From Shinisaurus crocodilurus (Eukaryota; Chordata; Lepidosauria; Squamata; Shinisauridae): a stretch of 64,000 nucleotides of DNA. Shown piece by piece: positions 1-10,617 of the stretch (its first letter is position 1; each line of letters starts with the position of its first letter). The stretch spans positions 119,105,473-119,169,472 of the forward strand of contig CM037879.1 of the NCBI GenBank assembly GCA_021292165.1, written 5' to 3'. A model generated the notes under the pieces. The model saw only the letters and a program-made list of their open reading frames with translations. It made no database searches and was not told where the DNA came from. The position numbers and the translations under genes were made by a program.

Positions 1-540
1 TTAACTCAAGGATATGATAGAGCTAAAGCGATACTGATCCAAAGGCTTAAGGACACCGAGATGCAATCCCAGGTGGCTGGGATTAAGGTTTGTCGATCTA
101 ACAATTTCTATGCCTCTTTTATTACTTTATAGGTACCCCAAAATACTTGGCAGACCTGCAGAGTATTAAAATGAGGGTAGCCTTTACTCTAGTAAGATTA
201 AATGTTTTTTCCTCTGGCTGATTGGGTGGGTCAGCTTAAAGGGGTCCCTAAGAAGGATAGAGTATGTGGTTGCAACTCTGTATCAGTTGAAGATATTACT
301 CATGTACTTTTAGAGTGTTCTATTTATAATGATCTTAGAATTAAATATATTAATCCATTGATAAAACCATTGAAGGGATGGTCATCCTTTGTTGTCTAAT
401 GTTGACAAATATATATCCTTTAGAACATCTAAATTCCTTCTTAATGTTTTACAGATGTCTACTGTAAAGTTTAAAGGTTGTAAGGAAAATTATTTAATTT
501 CTGAAGATCTATTAGCAGAGGTGTAACTGTGTATAATGGC
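1..540 (+). pseudogene. 3' end relic of a non-LTR retrotransposon, RT C-terminal region
   Basis: Plus-strand translation, broken by stops and at least one frameshift near 396, matches the C-terminal part of the RT encoded on the minus strand at 6186-7463. Shared landmarks are a CRSNxFY segment, a Cys/His cluster (CGC...THVLLEC against CPYGC...YHFLLEC) and, after the frameshift, YISFRTSKF against YISYRTAKF. It is therefore an older, diverged relative of the 5.9-11.4 kb element, truncated by the window edge on its 5' side. It is not a functional gene. Clade name is unsure. Confidence 0.75.
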
Positions 541-885
541 AAATTGCTAAGATACAATAAATTTTGGTTGCAGCATGTTCTTAGAAGCATGTAGAGAGAT
601 AGTAGCACGTCATGCTTCATTTCAGCATGAAGGGAGTTCTTGACTATGAAGTGCATTCACAAATGTTATTTCCCATTTGCATTCTGAAGTAGCATATTTT
701 TCAAGGGGACCCCCCCCCCCCACAGTATCATACCCTTCTGCTAAATGTTTGAATGGGTGACCACAGTCTGCTTGACATTTTAACTTTTATGCTACTTCTG
801 AAAAATGCTAAAGCTCAGATGTCGACATGTTTCCAAGGGGAGGGAGCTTCACAATTACAGAATGCCACTGAGAAGACCTCTCTGT
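541..885. other. Unassigned intergenic DNA with a C homopolymer
   Basis: No gene or repeat family recognised. A run of 13 C at about 709-721 is the only conspicuous feature. Confidence 0.6.
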
Positions 886-1163
886 GGCCTGATTTGCACG
901 TAATGGCAACCCAGAATATGGGTTGACTATAGGTTGTTGTTATGTGCAAACCCTGAACTATGGTTCAAGTATGGGTTATTAACTATGAACAACCCAGAGT
1001 TCACAACCCAACAAAAAACCATGGGTTCTCTTCCTGGGTTGTTTGTGGTTAACAACCCATAGTTAAACCATACTGCAGGGTTCGCATGTAACGACAACCC
1101 ACGATTCAACGACAACCCATACTCTACCCATACTCTAAGTTGTGATTATGTACAAACCAGGCC
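886..1163. mobile_element. Inverted-repeat MITE, family with CCTGGTTTGCAC-like ends
   Basis: The left end reads GGCCTGATTTGCACGTAAT and the right end, reverse-complemented, reads GGCCTGGTTTGTACATAAT. The interior is built from repeated, partly self-complementary pieces of AACAACCCATAGTT type. Related ends are found at 62341 and 63635. Three bases (TGT) flank both ends, a possible TSD, but this is too short to prove. Superfamily unknown. Confidence 0.65.
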
Positions 1164-3655
1164 TGTATCTTTGTTGTCTGGAATTGGCACATGGACGAAA
1201 TAGTCAGGAAGGTTTTCAGTTAGTTTTAAAGGTTTTCAGCAGAGGTATGGGGAGGATCATTGTCATGGGAAGAAGGCACAATGTAGTGGAAAGTATATGG
1301 ACTTCAGTGGTGTAGTGGTCACTTTCAAAGTACAGGAGCTCATCAAGACAGCTCCTGTAGGCACATCCACAAAGGAGATTCCACAGTCATGCCCCTGGGA
1401 TATCTTTCTTTCTTTGCTTAAAAATTCTATCATAATACTTAGACATCCAAAACAAACAAGCCATTAATTGAATTTCACAATTCTTTTTATGGGTCATGGC
1501 TGCAATCCTCTGCATAGTTACCTTAGACTGAGCTCCATTGAACTCAGTGATAATTACTTCTGACTGCATAAGTTCAACTTGTAAAACACATGGCACTTCA
1601 ACAAAATATCTTCAGCCAGCTGAAATGAAACCATTTGTCTTTAATTAAAAATGCAAACACATGTTATCATTCAAAATGCTAGCATGAGGCAGAAACCCCA
1701 TAAAAGAAAAGGAAAGAATTATTCAGCCTCTGCTTGATAATTTCCCTCATTTTCTGACTTCCTTTATGCTAACCTGTCCTGTCACAAACAATAATAAAAC
1801 TTGAAAGCCTCATTATCGCCTCATTTACTTCCCCAAGTAAGGAAGGTCCATCAATTACCCTGCTCCGACAGATGATGTCATCCCTTCCTGAAACTGTGCT
1901 CCCCCTCCACTACACCACTGATGGAGTATTAATTGCAAATGCAGCTGTGTCCACTTTTTGTGTGATGCTCTCAACCAAAACACATAATTACAAAAATATC
2001 ACTATTATTTTCATGTTACCCAACACATCCATCTATCTGCATGCCACCTTTGTTTAAAATTGGACTTGTTACTTTTTTATTTAATATGAAGCTAAACTTG
2101 GTGTTACATAAATAATTAGAAGCATATAGATACAGACAAAACTTTAAAAATGTATTAAATAAATAAATAAATCTATATGTTTTTTTAACAAAATTAACTG
2201 GGACTAGTAGCTAGCAAAGGGCAATGGAGATTAGTGTTAGACAAGGAATTTTCTAGGCAAGAACAAAAGGATATGTTTGAGTGAGGGAGAGGTAGCAGCA
2301 TATTAATTGTGAGGAAAGAAAAAAAAAAACACCCAAAGATTGCTGCCCAGAGCACCACTGAAGAGAACACCAACAGAATGCTAGTATTGTTGCTGGAATC
2401 ATAAAACACTGTGATCAATTTTTAAAAGCCATCCACTCTTCTCAGAACACACAGAGTATTATGGGAGACTACAGCAGTGACAGATTTAAAGGGTAATAAC
2501 CCACATCTCCTATGTGAACATATATTAGGCAACAATATATGGTAAGGCTTCTTTGTTCATTCCTTGTATCTCTGAAGAGTGGTATCCATCTGATGATATG
2601 TAACATAATTGCTGAATGTACAGTATTCTATGAATGAATAGCTCTCCCCTTTCTACTTCTTTTTTCAAGAAATCAAAATGTTAAGAATAAGTCCAAGGTG
2701 GTTATGCTATTTATATCTAATGGGAATGAATATCTGACATTTTCCAGTTGTTGTGGTTGTTGTTATTATTGTAATAGATTTCTTCAGCATGGGGTAGTGC
2801 AACCTGGGCTTGATTTTCTCTGGATGACAGAGCATTGGAAATTTAAGGCATTTTGTAATAATATTTGCTTTATTTACAAATCTACAAGGAGGGCATAAGT
2901 GGAGGCAAAGACCACAGTGGGCTCTCCTACAAGAGAAGGGAGCAGAACCCCTAGCCCACATCAGGTCAGCAGAGAGAGGCCCTATCAAGGTGCCTTCAGT
3001 CAACCCATAGCTCTGTCTCTGCCTCTTCCAAACAGCAAACTGTTGTGGGATGGAGGTACCACCTTCCCCAAGATCTGGGAGCTGTCTCCTCCAAAACATT
3101 CAAGAGATGACTCCAGGTATCAGGAAACCATCTTCTAACAAGTAGCACCGATTGGCTAGATATCAACCAGCCACTTGGGGTTATTGACCAGTAATCTACC
3201 ACCTATAATAATATGTTACTGCAGTAGCATGGAGGCTGCTTTCCTATGCAAAGTCTGGATGCAGGAAAAATTGGAGATGGATGAAAGACGGGCATCTTTC
3301 CACACAAGCATTACCCATCCTGGGGGCTGGGTGATATCCTTTTAAGAAGGAATTATTGGCCCCACCCATTCTCCATCCAGACATTACCAGAGCAATGCAT
3401 AATGAAAACCAAACCACAGGAAAGTGGTTCTCATGCAGCTCTAGTAATATATGAAACAGGCTTACAGAAACCAGTTCCCACAGAGCTTATTATTATTGCT
3501 CATTTGTCTCTGCCCCCTACCCACAATGGAATCATAAACATTCCAGATAATTTGGATCTTCCCCAGAGAGGTTCACCTGGCACCTACATTGTGATCTTTT
3601 TGGTGGCAGGTGAAGACCTTATGTTTGCAGGCTTTCTAGTCCTTCAGTTTAAAAA
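1164..3655. other. Unassigned intergenic DNA
   Basis: No gene recognised. Short open frames here lack family motifs and coherent composition. The stretch 1600-1870 is AT-rich, free of recognised repeats and rich in homeobox-like TAATTA words, so it could be conserved non-coding DNA. An AT-rich (AAAT)n-like patch lies near 2155-2175. Confidence 0.5.
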
Positions 3656-3842
3656 AAAAAATGCATTAGTGCATTTTAGATCTTTGCACTACTGCTGGCT
3701 TTTATCTTTGGTTTTATTCTGTTTTAAATGTATGGTTTTTGTATTATGTTTTACTATGTTACTGTATTTTATGGTTTTAAGTTTGTTTTGTGAAGCGGCC
3801 AGAGAGCTTTGGCTAATGGGCAGTATACAAATGGGATAAAAT
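3656..3842 (+). mobile_element. L2-type LINE 3' end
   Basis: Contains the T-rich stretch and the GCGGCCAGAGAGCTTTGG-type motif followed by GGGCAGTATACAAATG. The same 3' terminal pattern recurs, better preserved, at 14795-14945 and 17935-18100. 5'-truncated and without coding capacity. Confidence 0.65.
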
Positions 3843-4106
3843 AATGTGATAACCTATCCATACAAGAAAGAATTGATGTTGTAGATAGCAGATTGTAACT
3901 GTGCCTCCAGTGAAAGTTCATGCATTTACAGGATAGGAAAACACTCATCTATGGTGGCCATTTCACATAACCAGTATAGCACACGATAGCTGTATGAAAC
4001 AGTTTTGACAATTCAGAAATAATTCAGGGGAAATGCAGGGAAAATCATTCTTTTATATTCCACCTTGCTTTTCCTCTTCTTTGCCTGCTAAGGGGCTCAG
4101 AAGAAT

Positions 4107-4172
4107 TTTGGCAGGTCCAGCTTGTCATGCAGGGGTGAGAAAAGCTACGCCCAATGAAATCCCTTTATCTAC
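4107..4172 (+). repeat. Short interspersed repeat shared with 13095-13165
   Basis: Both sites carry CAGCTTGTCATGCAGGG, then TGAGAAAAGCT and a CCxAATGAAAT stretch. Family not identified. Confidence 0.5.
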
Positions 4173-4348
4173 ATGAGTGAAGAGTGGATCCCACTAGGTT
4201 TGATTCTAATTACAGGCTTTCTGATTGAGTATTCAGAAAAAAGGGTCTATTTTCTAGTTCTCACCTAGTTCATAATGTTGGAGCATGTGTCTTGATGGTT
4301 CTGTGCATGCACGTGCCTTGTATATTTCCTGGTGGGAATTGTGGTTTT

Positions 4349-4561
4349 GGGTGCTTCCAGGCTGAGCACTACCAGTCAACAGGCATTGTGCACCTATCCA
4401 GTCTCTTCACCTTAATGTGTGTTTTTTTCCTGGTAAGAAAAATAAATTGGAAGCAGTGGGAAAACTTGAGAGGGTTACAAATAACATTGTCATGGACCCC
4501 TGTAAAATTCCACATTTGAGGCAGGGCGACTGCAGAATAAAAGCTTTGTCTGGAAACACCC
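4349..4561 (+). mobile_element. MITE with GGGTGCTTCCAG terminal inverted repeats
   Basis: Ends are GGGTGCTTCCAG and CTGGAAACACCC, an imperfect 12-bp inverted repeat. Before the right end lies GCAGAATAAAAGC. A second copy at 44377-44831 has the same ends and internal order (GGAGGGTTACAA against GAGAGGGTTACAA, then GACCCCTGTAAAATTCCA-like). Superfamily and TSD not resolved. Confidence 0.6.
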
Positions 4562-5230
4562 TTCTACTATTCTTCCAGCAGAGAGCCACATGGAAATACA
4601 ACCATCCCATTCCTGCCAAATAGTGCTCAATTAGTAATACAGCCAGGCATCACAAGTTGGACAAATTTGTATTCCAAACCAGGTAATTAGAAATGTTTGT
4701 GATGCATGGTCTAGTTACATCTCAATTGGCTTTCTGTGATGCACTCTATATGGGGCTGCCTTTGAAAAGTATTTGGAAAATTTAGATGGTCCAAAATTCT
4801 ATGGCCACTAGGACTAGTTATTGGCCACTGCTGACGGGGACTGGTTATTGGAGCATATGACTCCTCTCCTGTTCTCTGACTTCAATCCCCCCTCTGACTC
4901 AGAAGAGGAGGAGGCTTCATCCAGTAACCCATAATCTGCTACCTCCAGGACCAGGACCTTTCAGGCCAGAGGATGTGGCTTTACCAGACTCCTCAGACTC
5001 AGAGGGCATCTTTCTGATGCAATCCTCATTGCCCCCAGGGCTGAGGAGCCTGTGGCTGCAGAATTGGGCAATGGCCCTTTAAGGAGCAGCCAACTCCTCA
5101 GAGTGGACAGGTTTAACAGCAGGTCCAGACGTGCCAGTCTTCAGAAGGCCTCTGAATGTTGCTCTGTTAACTGCTCTTCTTGAATAGGTTCCAGCTCACA
5201 TACCTGCTATAATGATCTGTCCAGGGTCCT
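4562..5230. other. Unassigned, possibly old retroelement relic
   Basis: From about 4860 to 5200 the plus strand gives a broken acidic Ser-rich reading (SDSEEEEASS) then an Arg/Ser-rich one. This composition can be seen in decayed retroelement or host low-complexity sequence. I cannot assign it. Confidence 0.3.
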
Positions 5231-5869
5231 GAGTGGCCCAGCCTGGCCAGGACTATTGGATGAGAACTTGCCTCATTGGACATGTTCTTACCTTACAAGA
5301 AGTGATCAGGCCCTTCCAGTACCACAGCTGCAACCCAGTTTCACCTGAGTTAGGACATTACAACAACTCCCTTCTTACAACAGCTTCACTGGCTTTCGGT
5401 TCTGACTTGGGGCCACATTAACTAAAGGACAGTGTTCTTCAATATGAACCTATCCAGGTATTTAGATCTTCAAACAAGGCCTTTCTCTACCAAGATCAGA
5501 AGAGCATTTGGTTGGAACATGAAAGAGGGTCTTCTCAAAGCTACACCCAGGCTCTGGTATTCCCTTTCTAAGGAGACCTATTTAGCTCCCTCTTCTTCAA
5601 TGTGTTAACTATAGCAGGCAAAGACCTTCTTGTGTAGATGGGCCTCTGGCCTATCAAGCTGATTATGTTCTGCTGCTGCTGGCTCATGATTTGTAGTTTA
5701 TTTTGATGTTGGTGCCTGTTTTTATCTAATCTGTTCTTGTCCCCTATTTTTTATGTGTGTTTGATACAGTTGATTTTTATCTATTGTATTGTATTTGTAT
5801 ATTTTATTGCTGTCAGCTGCCATGAGCACTTAATGCAGAAAGGAAAATGAAATAGTACTAAGTAAATCA
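5231..5869 (+). pseudogene. Old L2-type LINE 3' region
   Basis: Decayed plus-strand remains of the L2 C-terminus and 3' UTR: a region corresponding to the conserved RAFxxxxxxLWxSL motif around 5490-5580, then a T-rich UTR ending GTCAGCTGCCATGAGCAC and an A-rich tail. It forms the target into which the LINE at 5885-11445 inserted. Confidence 0.55.
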
Positions 5870-5884
5870 GTAAATCAATCTAGT

Positions 5885-6185
5885 TCAAGTTTATTTCTGC
5901 ATTAGCCGACCAGGCTGTTGCACACATAGATAAAACAGACTACACACATAGTTTAAAAGTGACCATTAAAAAGAACATTCAAAACACACTATTAAAATGG
6001 ATATATACATATGTATTTACATGCACATATATCCTTAAGCAGCAATATATATGTTAAAATTGTATACAAAGTTAAAACGTAAAAGGCTCAAATGCTTTTG
6101 TTAAAAAAAAAAAATTTAAAAAATTGTTATTTATTATTTAAAATGGTCATTAAAATTGATTAAATTATGAGGCTCGTAAGCAAAT
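5885..6185 (-). other. 3' UTR of the minus-strand LINE
   Basis: AT-rich non-coding sequence after the RT stop codon. On the minus strand it ends TGCAGAAATAAACTTGAA next to the TSD. There is no long poly-A; the short A-rich end fits clades that use a short or simple-repeat tail. Confidence 0.65.
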
Positions 6186-7490
6186 TTAAAAAGGCTTATT
6201 TCTCCTTATCAAGGCCAGTTTTACAAACTTTGCAGTTCGATAGGATATATAATAATCCGTTCCAGCTAACAGAAAAACAAGTTTACTTAACGGCGAAGCA
6301 TCTACTAAAACACCAATGAGAGGAAGAAGATATTGGGCTCTCAAATCTGTATATTGGGGGCATTCTAAAAGGAAGTGGTACAAATCCTCTACTTGTCTAC
6401 AGCCATAAGGGCATTGTCTTTTTGCTTTAGGGAGCCCATCGTACCGTCCCAAGACTTCCATAAGCTGGATAACATTCAACCTGCATTTAGTTAGAAGGCC
6501 TTTAAGGTCATACGGGCACTCAGAAATCAAGTAAGCAGGCAGCTTTCCTGGCAAGACAGAGAAGTATTTATAGAATGTATTGGAGCGGCAGTTTATCATC
6601 AACAAGATGCTGTCTTGGAAATCCACTTCAACTAATCGCCTTGCAACCACCTGCCGAGCTCCATTATAGCCCCCAGCTATCAAGTGGCCCGCCGAAAGGC
6701 CCAGTTCCGATACAAGGTTGCCAATTGCACAGACCCAGGCAGTCTGGTCCATTTCCTCATATGCCATTAAGACTAGAGGAGGGGCCAACTGGAAAATGAT
6801 CTTGAGCCAATAATAGATAGCTGCTTTCAGGGCTAAAGTTCTAACTAAACAGCATGCTGACTCTATTTGCACTATCGCCTTGGGAGTTGATCTAGGAACC
6901 CCCAAGACTCTTGTTAAAAATTTGTGCTGTACCGAGTCTAGCACTGTGGTGTCAGAAAAAGCCCATAAGGCTGCCCCATACAGTATCTGTGGCAATAGTT
7001 TAGCTTTGTACAGTTCAAGGAGGGGCAACACGGGCCTCCCCCCCAAACTGGCTGCATAGCAAATAATGGCATTAGAAGTTGCCCCTGCTGTTGATGCAAC
7101 AGTTTTCAGGTGGGGAATCCAGGATGCAGTATTCTTGAAAGTCACCCCTAAATATTTATAAGCCGTGACCTGTTCTAACTGGTGATTGTCCAACTGCCAT
7201 GAGGACCTCTGTCTTCCCTTGCCAAATACCACGATTTTTGTTTTGGAATAATTCACAGCCAAGAGTTCTTTCCGGCAGTACTCCCCTAGGGCTCTCAGGA
7301 GCCTACGTAGCCCTACCTGAGCATATGAGAACAGTATAGCATCGTCAGCATATAGTAGGATGGAAATAAATTTACCTCCTACACTGGGGGGGAAGAATTC
7401 AAGGCCTGAAAGAAAGGGGACTATGTCGTTTAAATATAAATTAAATAAAAGGGGAGCCAACAAGCACCCTTGCCGTACACCTTTGTTTGC
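6186..7490 (-). pseudogene. Reverse transcriptase, C-terminal half
   Basis: Uninterrupted minus-strand frame of about 425 codons from 7463, extending upstream in frame to the RT motif RQGCLLAPLLFNLYLND at about 7475-7425. The catalytic YADD lies at residues 38-41 counted from 7463, so half of the metal-binding site is present. A thumb region follows (KYLGV, KLLPQILYGA), then a C-terminal C-X3-C-X7-H-X4-C cluster at residues 351-368, as in several I/Jockey-type elements. No RNase H domain is seen. The fingers and first palm motifs are absent because of the internal deletion, so the protein could not act as a full RT. The remaining frame is free of stops, which argues the copy is not very old. 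Confidence 0.85.
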
Positions 7491-8302
7491 TGGGATAGGA
7501 TCTCATAAGGGCAAGCTACCAATAGGACAATTGGCTGGTGGTCACTGGTCGGATAGGAGTCCACTCTAAAGAGCAAAATTGCTTCCAGCAATGCAGGTGT
7601 GACTGCCAAGTAGTCCACCACGCTAGCTCCTAGGTGGTTGATAAAGGTGTATTCTCCCAGTACATCCTCCGAAATAGAACCATTTAAGAGGACCAGGCCA
7701 GCCTGGGAAATTGTATTAATAAAACACTTTCCTTGGATATTAATCTTATGGTCCTTAGATTGTCTGTCCCACATAGTTGAAAGAGCTTGTGGGGGAAAGT
7801 TAAATACATGGCCCAGAACATCCCAGTTTGTTCCTATTCGTGCATTGAAGTCCCCCATCAAGATGAAATGAGCCTTAGGGTGTTGAGCCAGTGTAAACAA
7901 ATAATCATCTAGGTGCTCCCATATATTGACAGAATAATGTTTAGAATTCTGAGGTGGGATGTATGTGTTTACCAGCACATAGGAGATTGTAGCAAACTCA
8001 ATAGAGACAGCCATTGCCCATGGGCCCGGACTGCCTATTAAGTGAGAATTTATTCTCCTTGCGTTGGTTATGGCACACATCAAACCACCCCAAGGGCGCC
8101 CCTTGTAACTAGAGGGTGTTGCTGGTATGGAATAGGTCACAAAGTCATTAAGGTAAATCTCTCTAACAGACCATGTTTCCTGGAGTGAGATGATATCAAA
8201 CTGATTAAGATACTTCTGGAAGGAAATATCAAGTTTCTTATTATGCCAACCAGAAATGTTCCAAGATAAACACTGGAGAGGCTCCCTACAGATAGGATTT
8301 TG
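7430..8302 (-). pseudogene. AP-like endonuclease domain of the LINE
   Basis: Role in the family: nicks target DNA to prime reverse transcription. The minus-strand frame runs without a stop from 8302 to 7430 and carries the domain signatures in order: LSWNISGW, IISLQETW, VNTYIPP, GDFNARIG, VVDYLAVTP and SDHQPIV. All expected catalytic residues (Asn, Glu, Tyr, Asp/Asn, Asp-His) are visible. It is in the same frame as the 490-codon ORF just upstream, separated only by one TGA at 8303-8305. After SDHQPIV the frame soon runs into the deletion junction and then reads the RT region out of frame, ending at 7430. Confidence 0.85.
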
Positions 8303-9775
8303 TCACTTGGCAAGTTGTGAAGGGATCCCTTCCATCGACGGGTTCAAGCCATCAGCATGTCTTAAATGTAGGCCTGAGCTTTTACAATATGTATCAGAGT
8401 TGTCTAGGATGCTTGGGATAGCATGACAATCAATTTCAGCTAGCACTATTTTCTTTTTTTTAAAAGCCTGCCTGATGTTTTCCGGAGGGTCCTCCGTTAT
8501 TAGTAAATTCTGATTCCTCATCAGGGATTCTTTTTGCTCTGATTTCCATACTTGATTGTAATTTGTTTCTATACACGACCCAGGTGCACTATGCTCGTCC
8601 TCCAACAAATCAATCACATCAATAGTTGGGCTCAGTCTGCTGACGTTTGTGATCACTGGGCCATCCTTCATTACCAGATGTCCTATAGGATTCTCAGCCT
8701 TCACTGGGGAGCCCATCTCATCTTCCCCCAAGAATCTCATGTCATGCCATGAGGTGTATGGTTTATTTGCCACAGAATTAGCCCTGGTTGGCAAGGAGAT
8801 AAAATCCATGTTGGGGTTTCTCCGATCGAGCTTACTTCCAATAAGATTTATTTCTGCGGTCACTTGATGACTTGAGGTAGACGTCTGCACTATCTCTTTC
8901 TGATTAATATCTTGAGATATTATAGTGATATCATCAATAGTCTGCCATGCCACCTCCTCAGTTGTATGGCTTCGACCTTTCCTTACTTGGATATCCATCA
9001 AATGGGATTTCAAGTGGTCCAAATTTGTCAAGATTTCATTTTGGGCTAACAAGGGGAGGTTGCTAAAGGTGTTTATTAGTGTCTTTTCCTCCTCATAGAA
9101 GGAGTCCCTTCCCTTGCCCAAAATTTGTGTGTGGTCTTGATCCCAGGCGCAGTTGGGCCCATTGTGCTCTTGCATGCCTGCAACCTTAATGTGGGGAGGG
9201 ACAACTTTAGCTGAGTCAAAATTAATTAGATTGGTAGAGATGTTATTCTCTGTTGCCAGGCTGTTTTTCCCATTAAAGGTATGGGAGATGACTAAAGGTT
9301 GAGGGGGTGCTGAATTTTCAAAAAGCCGTGCCACTAGTATATTCTTTTCAACAAATACATCTCTGTGTGAGTATAATAAACTAGCTTTCCCCCACTCTCT
9401 AAAAGTGACCACCACACGGGCGTTTACATAGTTATAATAAAGATACTCCACATAGACTATATCCATTGTAGTGAACAAGCCTGGGAGGGCTGTCTCCAAG
9501 GTCTTCAAAAGATTATGTTTGCGAACCATTTGTGTCAGCATTCCCTTTGGTTTAGGATAATTTATTAGAACCAGCTTTTCTCGATTCAGAACTAGGCTCC
9601 AATTTTTCCCATTAACACCTTTCTGCTGGCATACTTCAGTGGCCAAAAGGGCACAGGGATCCTTTAAGATAAGTTCCTGTGCCTGGGCTAGAGGGATTGG
9701 AGAGGTTTGTAGTATTGGAACAGCTTCCTTGTCAGGATGGATTTTTGTGTTAGCAGCGTTTTCCCCTTTGGTCAT
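8303..9775 (-). CDS. Second ORF of the LINE, 490 codons, RRM-like segment
   Basis: Start ATG overlaps the stop of the 281-codon ORF in an ATGA at 9775-9772, a layout used for reinitiation in some retroelements. Residues about 66-152 read like a divergent RNA-recognition fold: KLVLINYPKP early, VVVTFREWGKASLLYSHRDV late, reminiscent of the ORF1p RRM (VxVxFxxWxxKxxIL) of L1-type elements. The rest is polar and low in recognisable motifs. The terminal TGA at 8303 is directly followed in frame by the endonuclease domain, so this may be the N-terminal part of a single large ORF2 broken by one nonsense change, or separated by a stop that is read through. An RNA-binding role is inference. Confidence 0.7.
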   Translation of the reverse strand: MTKGENAANTKIHPDKEAVPILQTSPIPLAQAQELILKDPCALLATEVCQQKGVNGKNWSLVLNREKLVLINYPKPKGMLTQMVRKHNLLKTLETALPGLFTTMDIVYVEYLYYNYVNARVVVTFREWGKASLLYSHRDVFVEKNILVARLFENSAPPQPLVISHTFNGKNSLATENNISTNLINFDSAKVVPPHIKVAGMQEHNGPNCAWDQDHTQILGKGRDSFYEEEKTLINTFSNLPLLAQNEILTNLDHLKSHLMDIQVRKGRSHTTEEVAWQTIDDITIISQDINQKEIVQTSTSSHQVTAEINLIGSKLDRRNPNMDFISLPTRANSVANKPYTSWHDMRFLGEDEMGSPVKAENPIGHLVMKDGPVITNVSRLSPTIDVIDLLEDEHSAPGSCIETNYNQVWKSEQKESLMRNQNLLITEDPPENIRQAFKKKKIVLAEIDCHAIPSILDNSDTYCKSSGLHLRHADGLNPSMEGIPSQLAK

Positions 9776-10617
9776 AGGTATATTTTTTGATGTAGCTTTA
9801 CATTCTGTTTAGGGCTTTTATCTAGGAGGCTAAACAATTTCTTGAAGTCCATTTTCTTAGAGTGAATGGCCCTCGAATTTTTAGTATTTTTGATGTTTTT
9901 GGGCTTCATTTGGGGATTAATCCCCTTCTTCTTGCCTAATTTGCCAACTATTGGGTAAGCTGTCTGGGCCCTGGCATTGTTCGGCTTTCTCTCCACCTGG
10001 ACCTTATCCACATGCTCTGCATGCTCTGTTCCAGCTTTTTTTTGCATTTGCACGAGTAACGTTAGAAGTTTGTTGCATTCGGACAAGAAAGTTTTAATGT
10101 GTTCAATATCTTGTGTTATCATAAAGAGCCATCCCTCTATCGATGGGCCTTCCCCCGTTGTTTTGACAACACAACTATGATGTTCTTTCTCATTTACAAG
10201 CTCTTCGCTGTCAGCTAATTCCGTGATTTGCTTTAGTATCAATTGGTTTAATTGACTATCCTTTTCTAATTGCTCAGGTGGCCGCTGCTGTAGTCTTAAA
10301 TTCTCAGCTAAGGCCAATTCTATAGCAAGATTTAAAGAGGATGAATCCTCGTCTAATTTGTAATTCTTATGCTTAAGGTCTAGAGACCAATCTAGTATGG
10401 AAGTAGGGGGGCTCAAAGACTGGGGTAGATCTTCGGATGCCCCTTTCTTTTCTTTTGTCCCGGGCTCAAACATTCCCTCTCCCTCTGCTGGTGTAAGAAA
10501 TTGTGTAATTTTTAGTTGTCTTTTTCTCTCCTTCTTTTCAATTTGGGATATGTTCACGGGGGATGGCCTAATTCCCAGTGTTTTATATCCCTTTCTAGTA
10601 AGCACCATATCAGACAA
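9772..10617 (-). CDS. First ORF of the LINE, 281 codons, ORF1p-like
   Basis: Intact minus-strand frame beginning MSDMVLTRKGYK. The N-terminal third is basic and polar (EKKERKRQLK), residues about 90-145 are rich in Leu/Glu/Gln and probably helical, and residues about 228-262 are strongly basic (KKKGINPQMKPKNIKN). This is the composition expected of a nucleic-acid-binding ORF1 protein, but I see no zinc knuckle. It overlaps the next ORF by four bases. No specific family motif supports a firmer name. Confidence 0.7.
   Translation of the reverse strand: MSDMVLTRKGYKTLGIRPSPVNISQIEKKERKRQLKITQFLTPAEGEGMFEPGTKEKKGASEDLPQSLSPPTSILDWSLDLKHKNYKLDEDSSSLNLAIELALAENLRLQQRPPEQLEKDSQLNQLILKQITELADSEELVNEKEHHSCVVKTTGEGPSIEGWLFMITQDIEHIKTFLSECNKLLTLLVQMQKKAGTEHAEHVDKVQVERKPNNARAQTAYPIVGKLGKKKGINPQMKPKNIKNTKNSRAIHSKKMDFKKLFSLLDKSPKQNVKLHQKIYL

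Noticed and set aside
2707..3099. 130-codon minus-strand open frame with Cys/Trp-rich start
   Set aside because: No family motif, low-complexity middle (TTITTTTT from a TTG/TTA tract) and no related copy in the window.
3402..3839. 145-codon plus-strand open frame with hydrophobic C-terminal half
   Set aside because: The hydrophobic part is the translated T-rich 3' UTR of an L2 element.
4860..5200. Acidic Ser-rich reading as a host or retroelement protein
   Set aside because: Multiple stops and no catalytic or structural motif; left as unassigned.
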